A stretch of DNA of 12,744 nt from JAHEJB01 sp041748175 (GTDB lineage Bacteria; Bacteroidota; Rhodothermia; Rhodothermales; Rubricoccaceae): assembly GCA_041748175.1 (NCBI GenBank), contig JBGTDU010000039.1, positions 1-12,744 of the forward strand, given 5' to 3'. The notes beneath the pieces were generated by a model. It made no database searches and was not told where the DNA came from. It saw nothing but the letters and a program-made list of their open reading frames with translations. The position numbers were made by a program, and so were the translations under genes. Shown here in pieces: positions 7,600-12,744 of the stretch (its first letter is position 1; each line of letters starts with the position of its first letter).

Positions 7600-8118
7600 T
7601 TAGCGCCCGTATCCGCGGCCGTCATCATAATCATACCCTCCGTATGGCCGGTTGGGCGCACCGCCATGGTCCAGCGCATAGACCAGCCGACGATATTCGT
7701 CTCGCTGATAAGGATTCAGCATTCGCCCGATGTAATCGTCTGTGCGGTTCCACCAGGCACGATCGGCGTGGCTGCGATTATCGCGTGGAAACGGGTAGAC
7801 GCGATTGTGATCGCCCACGCGCGTGTTGCGAAGAAGGCTCTGCGTCCGATCGATGAGCAGCCGCTCGATATCACGCTCCTGCCGAGAATTGAGATGCAGC
7901 TCGCGATCGAGGAAATCCGCGTAGCGATCGGCGTCCCGGCCGATATACCTGTACTCGGCTGTGTTGTTGTAGTGGACGCGGTCGTAGTGCACGGTGCTTA
8001 CTGCGGCACGCCCGTAAGAAGCGCTTCGATAGGACGCGCCCTGGGCGGCAACGCAGCCTGTGGCAGCCATTCCGAAAGCGAGGAAAAGGGCCAGCGGAGC
8101 CCAGCGATTGCGATACAT
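7600..8118 (-). CDS. Small putative lipoprotein with helical core
   Basis: From the ATG at 8118 the protein has 172 residues. GGTGAG lies four bases upstream of that ATG and supports the start. A GTG three codons earlier (8127) is the alternative. The N-terminus (MYRNRW then hydrophobic PLALFLAFGMAATGC) is a signal with a possible lipobox at C22, though alanine at -3 is unusual. The mature part has many Arg, Asp and Tyr. A helical stretch, ELHLNSRQERDIERLLIDRT (about 73-92), is followed by MLNPYQRDEYRRLVYAL. That arrangement is reminiscent of periplasmic Spy/CpxP-like helices, but I cannot assign a family. The C-terminus is Gly/Tyr-rich (YGGYDYDDGRGYGR). It is probably periplasmic. It lies downstream of uvrA on the same strand, about 170 bp away, and is likely transcribed separately. 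Confidence 0.7.
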   Translation of the reverse strand: MYRNRWAPLALFLAFGMAATGCVAAQGASYRSASYGRAAVSTVHYDRVHYNNTAEYRYIGRDADRYADFLDRELHLNSRQERDIERLLIDRTQSLLRNTRVGDHNRVYPFPRDNRSHADRAWWNRTDDYIGRMLNPYQRDEYRRLVYALDHGGAPNRPYGGYDYDDGRGYGR

Positions 8119-8286
8119 GATTCTCACCGTTTAGTGTGGGGGACAGGGTGTGAACGGTAAGCCGCGCCACTGGCGGCGGTAGTATCAAAGACGCGGTAAG
8201 CCCAAACGAAAACGGCTCAAACGATCTCAATTCGTCGATTCTACGTCCTCGATTTTGGACAATGCCCGCGCCATTCGGGCCACCAT

Positions 8287-11200
8287 TTAGGCGTCCGCTT
8301 CGGCCGTCTCGTCTTCCGTCTCTTCCGGCTCGGCGTCTTCTACTTCCTCTTCGTCGCTCTGCATTCCGCCCCAATCGACTTCGCGAGAGCGTAGCGTCGA
8401 CGCCCCCCGCTGCGACCGCTCCAGCGCCTCGCGCATAAATCCGGAGCTGGGCGTGTCCACGTTCGCAAGCTCTTCCGGTGTGCCGGCGAAAAGGATTTCC
8501 CCGCCCGCCGCGCCTCCATCGGGGCCAAGATCCACCACACGGTCGGCCTGCTTTGCCACGTCCATGTTGTGTTCGATGACGAGGACCGTGTTGCCTTTGT
8601 CAACGAGCGCCTGGAGGACGTTGAGTAAGTGCAGGATGTCCTCGAAATGGAGCCCGGTCGTTGGCTCGTCGAGAATGTAGACCGTCTGCCCGGTTCCCGG
8701 ACGCGAGAGTTCTTTTGCGAGCTTCACCCGCTGGGCCTCGCCGCCGGAGAGCGTGGTGGCCTGCTGGCCCAGGCGGATGTACCCGAGCCCAACCGCGTCC
8801 AGCGTTCGCAGCTTGCGTGCGATGCTCGGGACGGCTCCGAGGAAATCAAGCGCCTCGGAAACAGGCATGTCGAGGACCTCGGCGATGCTCCTGCCTTTGT
8901 ATTTCACTTCGAGCGTCTCGGTGTTGTAGCGCTTGCCCTTGCATACCTCGCACTCCACATACACGTCCGGGAGGAAGTTCATTTCGAGTTTCATGATGCC
9001 GGCGCCCGTGCAGCCCTCGCACCGCCCACCCTTCACGTTGAAGGAGAACCGGCCCGGCTTGTACCCACGAATTGCCGCCTCCGGCATCCGCGCGAACAGA
9101 TCCCGGATCTGCCCGAAGAGGCCGGTGTACGTGGCGGGGTTCGAGCGGGGCGTCCTCCCGATCGGCGACTGGTCGATGGCGATGACTTTGTCGAGATGTT
9201 CCAGCCCGACGATCTCTCGGTAGGGAAGTGGGACGGCGAGAGCCTTGTGGAAATGATGCGCGAGAATCCGAAAGAGCGTCTGGTTTATCAGGCTCGACTT
9301 ACCCGAACCTGAAACGCCCGTGACCACGGCGAAAGTCCCGAGCGGGAGTTCGAAATCAACATCCTTGAGGTTGTGGCCGCGCGCTCCTTTCAGGATCAGA
9401 GAATGACCGTTGCCCGCGCGCCGTTCGCCCGGAACAGGAATCTGCCGTTCGCCGGAGAGGTAGGCGGTGGTCAGGCTTTCAACCGGGGCGCCGTCGCCTC
9501 TGGGGATAGGGCGCGCCCTGTCCGTACCGTTTAGTATTGCGTCGGGCGGGCCCGCTCCCAGCACATGCCCACCATATTCCCCCGCGCCCGGCCCTAGGTC
9601 CACCACGAAATCCGCCGCCTCAATCATGTCCCGGTCGTGCTCCACCACGAGAACCGAATTGCCGAGATCGCGCAGAGCCGCTAAAGAATCGATGAGCTTG
9701 TTGTTGTCGCGGGGATGCAGGCCGATGGACGGCTCGTCGAGCACGTAGAGCACGCCGGTGAGCTGTGTGCCAATCTGAGTAGCCAGGCGAATTCGCTGGC
9801 TCTCGCCGCCAGAGAGTGTCCGCGCCGTGCGATCCAGCGAGAGATAATCGAGACCGACGTTGAGCATGAAATCCAGCCGCTCGCTTATCTCCTTAGCGAT
9901 GGGCTCGCCAATGATGGCCTGCCTCCCTTCCAGATTCAATTCATCGAAGAACCGCCGTAAGCTGCGCAGATCCATTTGCACGAGATCGGCTATGGAGGCG
10001 TCGCCTTCATACGTTTTCGTGTTGCCGATGCGGTAGCTAAGAGATTCCGGCTTCAAGCGCCCTCCCTTGCAATCGTGGCAGGCGCGCATCCGCATGTATG
10101 CCTCCGCCCACTTCCGCTGGGTGTTCGAACCCGTATTCTCATAGGTATGCCAGACGTGCCCGTTGACGCCGCTGTAGCGGTGCTGGTACTCTACCTCGCG
10201 ACCTTTGTACCGGTAGACGATAGCGAACTGCTGGTCGTCCGCGCCTTCGAGAATTACGGTCCGCTGGTCTTCGGTGAAGTCCGCCCAGGGTGTATCGAAG
10301 TCGAAATGGTAGGCCGTGGCGACGGCACTGAGTTGCGAGAATGCCCAGACGTCGCGTGGTCTTCCGAGCGGCGCAATAGCACCATCGTTGATAGACTTCG
10401 ACGGGTTGGGGATGACCAACTCCGGGTCGATTTCCTTCTTCACGCCGAGCCCGTTGCAGCCCGGGCACGCGCCGTACGGCGAGTTAAAGGAGAACGTATT
10501 GGGGGAAGGGTCCTCGTAGGAGAGACCATCTTCGGGGGCCGTCAAATGTCTTGATAGAACATGATCCCCCGTAGAGACGCCCCGGTGGGGCGTCTCCGTA
10601 TTGCCGTCGCCGTTCCCGGAGGCGCCTTGTTGGGGCGTCTCCGTATTGCCGTCGCCGTTCCCGGAGGCGACTTGCCGGGGCGTCTCCATATTGCCATCGC
10701 CTTTCCCGTAGATGCCTTTCCCGGAGACGCCTCGGCGAGGCGTCTCTACGGATTCGGATGTAGATAAAACGTGCACGATGATGGTCCCACCGCCCATGCC
10801 CAGCGCCAACTCCACCGATTGCGCCACACGAGCCCGTACGCCATCCTTGATCACAAGCCGATCCACGACCACTTCGATATCGTGGATTTTGTAGCGGTCG
10901 AGTTGCATTCCTTTCGCAATCTCCTGCACGTTGCCGTCTACCCTGACGCGTTCAAAGCCTTGCCTGGCGATCTGCTCGAAGAGGTCGCGGTAGTGGCCTT
11001 TGCGGCCTCTCACGACCGGGGCGAGGAGGAGGAGCTTAGTTCCTTCCGGCCATTCGACGATCGTGTTGATGATCTCGTCGTCATTCTGCTTGCGCATCGG
11101 CTGGCCGGAGACGTAGGAGTAGGCGTCGGCGGCCCGCGCGAAGAGCAGGCGCAGGAAATCGTAGATCTCCGTCACCGTGCCCACCGTCGAGCGCGGGTTG

Positions 11201-11478
11201 CGGTTGACGGTCTTCTGTTCGATCGCGATGACGGGCGAGAGGCCGTCGATGAAATCCACGTCGGGGCGCTCCATCACGCCCAGAAACTGCCTGGCATACG
11301 AGCTCATGCTCTCCATGTACCGCCTCTGGCCCTCGGCGTAGATCGTATCGAAGGCCAGGCTCGATTTTCCGCTTCCGCTCAGCCCCGTGATCACGACCAG
11401 CTGGTCGCGCGGGATGTCGACGTCGATGTTCTTGAGGTTGTGTTCGCGCGCGCCGCGAATCGTGATCTGGTCGTCCAT
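8287..11478 (-). CDS. uvrA: UvrA, excinuclease ABC subunit A, with palindrome-encoded insert
   Basis: UvrA is the damage-sensing ATPase of nucleotide excision repair; it loads UvrB onto DNA. Both ATP-binding modules are complete. The first has Walker A GLSGSGKSS (32-40), signature LSGGESQR (555-562) and Walker B VLYVLDEPSIGLH (576-588). The second has GVSGSGKSS (721-729), LSGGEAQR (910-917) and YILDEPTTGLH (934-944). The C-terminal zinc finger has C820, C823, C843 and C846. The first finger keeps C338 and C341, but its usual earlier CxxC is replaced by TAPED (313-317); C467 and C470 lie in the insertion domain. The protein is 1063 residues, against about 940-950 for typical UvrA. Residues about 244-303 are an extra Gly/Thr/Pro repeat encoded by the palindrome array. 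The end (1041-1063) is a strongly acidic tail. The ATG at 11478 precedes the standard N-terminus; no Shine-Dalgarno or SOS box was seen. Confidence 0.97.
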   Translation of the reverse strand: MDDQITIRGAREHNLKNIDVDIPRDQLVVITGLSGSGKSSLAFDTIYAEGQRRYMESMSSYARQFLGVMERPDVDFIDGLSPVIAIEQKTVNRNPRSTVGTVTEIYDFLRLLFARAADAYSYVSGQPMRKQNDDEIINTIVEWPEGTKLLLLAPVVRGRKGHYRDLFEQIARQGFERVRVDGNVQEIAKGMQLDRYKIHDIEVVVDRLVIKDGVRARVAQSVELALGMGGGTIIVHVLSTSESVETPRRGVSGKGIYGKGDGNMETPRQVASGNGDGNTETPQQGASGNGDGNTETPHRGVSTGDHVLSRHLTAPEDGLSYEDPSPNTFSFNSPYGACPGCNGLGVKKEIDPELVIPNPSKSINDGAIAPLGRPRDVWAFSQLSAVATAYHFDFDTPWADFTEDQRTVILEGADDQQFAIVYRYKGREVEYQHRYSGVNGHVWHTYENTGSNTQRKWAEAYMRMRACHDCKGGRLKPESLSYRIGNTKTYEGDASIADLVQMDLRSLRRFFDELNLEGRQAIIGEPIAKEISERLDFMLNVGLDYLSLDRTARTLSGGESQRIRLATQIGTQLTGVLYVLDEPSIGLHPRDNNKLIDSLAALRDLGNSVLVVEHDRDMIEAADFVVDLGPGAGEYGGHVLGAGPPDAILNGTDRARPIPRGDGAPVESLTTAYLSGERQIPVPGERRAGNGHSLILKGARGHNLKDVDFELPLGTFAVVTGVSGSGKSSLINQTLFRILAHHFHKALAVPLPYREIVGLEHLDKVIAIDQSPIGRTPRSNPATYTGLFGQIRDLFARMPEAAIRGYKPGRFSFNVKGGRCEGCTGAGIMKLEMNFLPDVYVECEVCKGKRYNTETLEVKYKGRSIAEVLDMPVSEALDFLGAVPSIARKLRTLDAVGLGYIRLGQQATTLSGGEAQRVKLAKELSRPGTGQTVYILDEPTTGLHFEDILHLLNVLQALVDKGNTVLVIEHNMDVAKQADRVVDLGPDGGAAGGEILFAGTPEELANVDTPSSGFMREALERSQRGASTLRSREVDWGGMQSDEEEVEDAEPEETEDETAEADA
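10571..10749. repeat. Tandem palindrome array inside uvrA, in frame
   Basis: The array starts with GTAGAGACGCC and ends with its reverse complement GGCGTCTCTAC. Inside, 25-27 base palindromes alternate with 20-base spacers. The palindromes are at 10571-10597, 10618-10642, 10663-10687 and 10723-10749. The spacers at 10598-10617 and 10643-10662 are identical (GTATTGCCGTCGCCGTTCCC), and 10688-10707 differs at four positions. A shortened unit (GTAGATGCCTTTCCC) sits at 10708-10722. The full period is 45 bp, exactly 15 codons. On the uvrA strand it reads as repeats of the type GNGDGNTETPQQGAS with no stop. The last palindrome (10724-10746) is perfect around a single central base. The insert lies between the UvrB-binding region and the first zinc finger. 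Confidence 0.92.
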
Positions 11479-11559
11479 CGAGGGGCGAGGTACGGGAAGG
11501 CGGAATCGGTGGGGTACCCGCTCGTGGCCAGCCCCGTTCCGGCAAAACGTGCAAACGTT

Positions 11560-11587
11560 GTAGGGATACGATGCATCGTGTCCCTAC
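11560..11587. repeat. 28-bp palindrome between divergent genes
   Basis: Half-sites GTAGGGATACGATG and CATCGTGTCCCTAC form a 28-base palindrome with one mismatch, which would be a G-U pair in RNA. It has the same length and GTAGGG ends as the element at 12116-12143. It sits about 80 bases upstream of uvrA and just upstream of the small + strand gene. It therefore lies in the leader or promoter region of one or both. Confidence 0.85.
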
Positions 11588-11603
11588 CGTCCAGTGGAAT
11601 GCA

Positions 11604-11909
11604 ATGAGACCGATGCCGATTCCCAACGACACCCATCCCGAAGTAGAGCGAATGCAGATCGAGATTTTGCAGGAAGTCGGCATGGCCAGGCGCCTGCATC
11701 TCACGTTCAGCCTGACGCAGTTCGTTCTTGACCTCTCGGCCGAAGCGCTGCGTCGTCGTCACCCGGAATTGCCGGAGACTGAGCGTAAGCTGCTGGGCGT
11801 GGCGCTTCGCTACGGTGCAGAGCTGGCGGACGAAGTGCGCGTTCACATGATCAGGAGGCAGCGTGACGCACGCGCATGCTGGAGGTCGAATATGAATCCG
11901 AGGAGTTGA
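11604..11909 (+). CDS. Small conserved hypothetical protein, C-terminus probably altered
   Basis: From the ATG at 11604 the product has 101 residues; the ATG at 11613 is equally possible. An earlier ATG at 11571 lies inside the palindrome and was not used. The body is helical: THPEVERMQIEILQEVGMAR, then FSLTQFVLDLSAEALRRRHP, then ETERKLLGVALRYGAELADE. From memory, this resembles short proteins that often precede nucleotidyltransferase-like genes in a two-gene cassette. The tail RDARACWRSNMNPRS does not look native. It probably arises from reading on across a deletion junction, because the frame crosses the Shine-Dalgarno-like AGGAGG at 11853 and the remnant that follows. The partner gene is broken, so the cassette is probably inactive. 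Confidence 0.55.
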   Translation: MRPMPIPNDTHPEVERMQIEILQEVGMARRLHLTFSLTQFVLDLSAEALRRRHPELPETERKLLGVALRYGAELADEVRVHMIRRQRDARACWRSNMNPRS

Positions 11910-11999
11910 ATCTCGTATTCGCAAGCCCCGAAGACGTTGTGCTGCTCAAGCTGCAATGGTACCGAACGGGTGATGAGGTTTCGGAGCGTCAGTGGCGCA
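11867..11999 (+). pseudogene. C-terminal remnant of a nucleotidyltransferase-type protein
   Basis: In a frame different from the preceding gene the sequence reads LVFASPEDVVLLKLQWYRTG followed by DEVSERQWR. This resembles the C-terminal part of nucleotidyltransferase-like hypothetical proteins, where SPED..L.KL.WYR.G.EVS.RQW is conserved and is followed by more residues. No nucleotidyltransferase core (GS...D.D) remains upstream. AGGAGG and a GTG at 11853-11865 could be the original start; reading from that GTG hits a stop after nine codons. I infer an internal deletion near 11870-11890. The C-terminus is cut at RQWR, exactly where palindrome-derived sequence begins (about 12000). Family recognition is from memory of conserved motifs. 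Confidence 0.6.
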
Positions 12000-12005
12000 T
12001 CCGTG

Positions 12006-12076
12006 GCGACGCCCCGGCGGGGCGGCGCGGACCAACGAACATCTGTGGTTTTGACGGAGACGCCTCATCGAGACGC
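12006..12076. repeat. Degenerate palindrome copy and half-sites
   Basis: At 12006-12028 GCGACGCCCCGGC is followed by GGGGCGGCGC, a worn copy of the GAGACGCCCC palindrome. At 12056-12076 GGAGACGCCTCATCGAGACGC contains two direct half-sites. About 27 bases of unrecognised sequence separate them. The first copy lies immediately after the pseudogene's last conserved residue. Confidence 0.55.
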
Positions 12077-12115
12077 TGTCGGTGCCCGTGGAGATCGCCA
12101 ATTAAAATGACAACC

Positions 12116-12143
12116 GTAGGGGCACGGCATGCCGTGCCCCTAC
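12116..12143. repeat. Perfect 28-bp palindrome
   Basis: The half-site GTAGGGGCACGGCA is followed directly by its exact reverse complement, giving a GCATGC centre like the element at 332. Pairing stops at the next base on each side. It lies in the repeat cluster between the pseudogene and the T9SS cargo gene. Confidence 0.92.
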
Positions 12144-12153
12144 CGCATCCTGC

Positions 12154-12179
12154 GTAGAGACGCCCCGCCGGGGCGTCTC
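12154..12179. repeat. GTAGAGAC-type palindrome
   Basis: GAGACGCCCC and GGGGCGTCTC (12157-12179) flank a three-base GCC centre, preceded by GTA on the left. The right end continues AGAC rather than TAC, so the outermost bases have decayed or differ. It is nearly identical to the first palindrome of the uvrA array. Confidence 0.88.
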
Positions 12180-12208
12180 AGACCAATGCACCACCTCACA
12201 ATCCTGGG

Positions 12209-12274
12209 GAGACGCCTCACCGAGACGCCTCACCGAGACGCCTCACCGAGGCGTCTCTACGGGGGCGTCTCTAC
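12209..12274. repeat. Tandem 13-bp half-site expansion with closing half-sites
   Basis: Three identical copies of GAGACGCCTCACC (12209-12221, 12222-12234, 12235-12247) are followed by the complementary half GAGGCGTCTCTAC (12248-12260). A second complementary half, GGGGGCGTCTCTAC, follows at 12261-12274. The last copy contains CTA at 12271-12273, which is the TAG stop of the minus-strand gene. The direct copies show that half-sites can be duplicated independently of the full palindrome. Confidence 0.88.
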
Positions 12275-12744
12275 CGTAGCAGCGTCACGCTCCGCGTCTG
12301 CCGGGCTCCGGCTCCCATCGCGCGGACGACATACACGCCGCTTGGCAAACCCGCCGCATCGAAACGGACGGTGTGTGTGCCCGCCTCCATTTCAGCATCA
12401 AGCAGGAAGGCGACGCGCCGCCCGATGACATCGAAGACTTCTACGGTCACATGTCCGGCTTCGGGAATGGCCAGGTTGAACGAGGTCGTCGGGTTGAACG
12501 GGTTGGGGTAGGCGGAGGACAACGCGAATGCCTCGGGAATTTCCACGGGTACCTCCCCGGTGTCAACTTCCTCGCCCGTCGCCAGCACGAACTCGCCGAG
12601 CGCAGTGAGCCCGCGCGCGACGAACGCGGCCTGCGTCGTGTCGAACACGGTCGCGAGCGCCTCGAAAGCGCCCTCGCCGGGGACCGGGCGGTGGTAAACG
12701 ACGACGTCCTCGGGCCGTTCGAGTGTGAGCGCGGGGATGCCGCC
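12271..12744 (-). CDS. 3' end of a T9SS-secreted protein (partial)
   Basis: The reading frame is open to the window edge, so the gene begins beyond it; a GTG at 12648 is an internal valine. The visible 157 codons start with GGIPALTLERPEDVVVYHRP and end with a type A T9SS sorting domain. That domain has SSAYPNPFNPTTSFNLAIP (the PNPFNP motif), then VTVEVFDVIGRRV, then AGLPSGVYVVRAMG and a basic end, RSVTLLR. Such domains carry outer-membrane export and surface attachment or release by the Por system. The passenger lies outside the window, so its activity cannot be told. The TAG stop lies inside the palindromic repeat at 12261-12274, so the repeat abuts and ends the gene. Confidence 0.88.
   Translation of the reverse strand, partial: GGIPALTLERPEDVVVYHRPVPGEGAFEALATVFDTTQAAFVARGLTALGEFVLATGEEVDTGEVPVEIPEAFALSSAYPNPFNPTTSFNLAIPEAGHVTVEVFDVIGRRVAFLLDAEMEAGTHTVRFDAAGLPSGVYVVRAMGAGARQTRSVTLLR

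Noticed and set aside
10571..10749. CRISPR array in the uvrA repeats
   Set aside because: The spacers are the same as each other rather than unique, the period is 45 bp in frame with uvrA, and no cas gene is nearby.
11479..11560. SOS/LexA box or promoter ahead of uvrA
   Set aside because: No GAAC-N4-GTTC or CTGT-N8-ACAG type operator is present, and TTTG-like elements do not have a TAnnTTTG partner at the right distance.
11571..11603. ATG at 11571 as start of the small + strand gene
   Set aside because: It lies in the centre of the 28-bp palindrome, so the first residues would be repeat-encoded; ATGs at 11604 and 11613 fit the body of the protein better.
12031..12105. Possible short peptide end (IETLSVPVEIAN then TAA) in the repeat region
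   Set aside because: The frame has a stop only a few codons upstream and half of it is repeat sequence; no support for a gene.

Overview
The window looks like a GC-rich chromosome from the FCB group, most likely Rhodothermota or a Bacteroidota relative. Two genes end in type IX secretion (T9SS, Por) sorting domains with PNPF motifs. Lipoproteins and a DUF1684 protein are present, and most starts lack a strong Shine-Dalgarno, which is usual for that group. No rRNA, tRNA, CRISPR array or transposase was seen.

Layout. (1) 41-268 (+) is a small DUF1508/YegP-like gene. It is followed by an intergenic stretch (269-499) holding a perfect 30-bp palindrome and a degenerate 18-bp tandem repeat. (2) 5718 down to 500 (-) is a probable four-gene unit: a 139-aa unknown, a lipoprotein, an exported S9 peptidase, and an ATP-grasp/SET fusion protein. 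The last two overlap by ATGA. (3) 6774-5902 (-) is a secreted protein with one CxxCH motif and a T9SS tail, divergent from a DUF1684 lipoprotein (6876-7535, +). A hairpin separates the DUF1684 gene from a convergent small lipoprotein-like gene (8118-7600, -). (4) 11478-8287 (-) is uvrA, the DNA-repair ATPase. It carries about 60 extra residues encoded by a tandem array of palindromes. (5) 11604-12275 is a decayed region: a small conserved hypothetical gene, a truncated nucleotidyltransferase-type pseudogene, and a dense cluster of the same palindromes. (6) 12744-12271 (-) is the 3' end of a T9SS cargo gene running off the window.

The unifying signal is a family of short palindromes with GTAGAGAC or GTAGGGRC ends. 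They occur between convergent genes, between divergent genes, at the broken end of a pseudogene, and at the 3' end of a gene where they supply the stop codon. One cluster lies inside uvrA, where it has expanded in multiples of 45 bp (15 codons) so the reading frame stays open. The second notable point is the ATP-grasp/SET fusion coupled to the S9 peptidase.

Gaps over 150 bp: 269-499 (repeats), 5719-5901 (one small hairpin, otherwise nothing seen), 8119-8286 (nothing clear), 12000-12270 (repeats).
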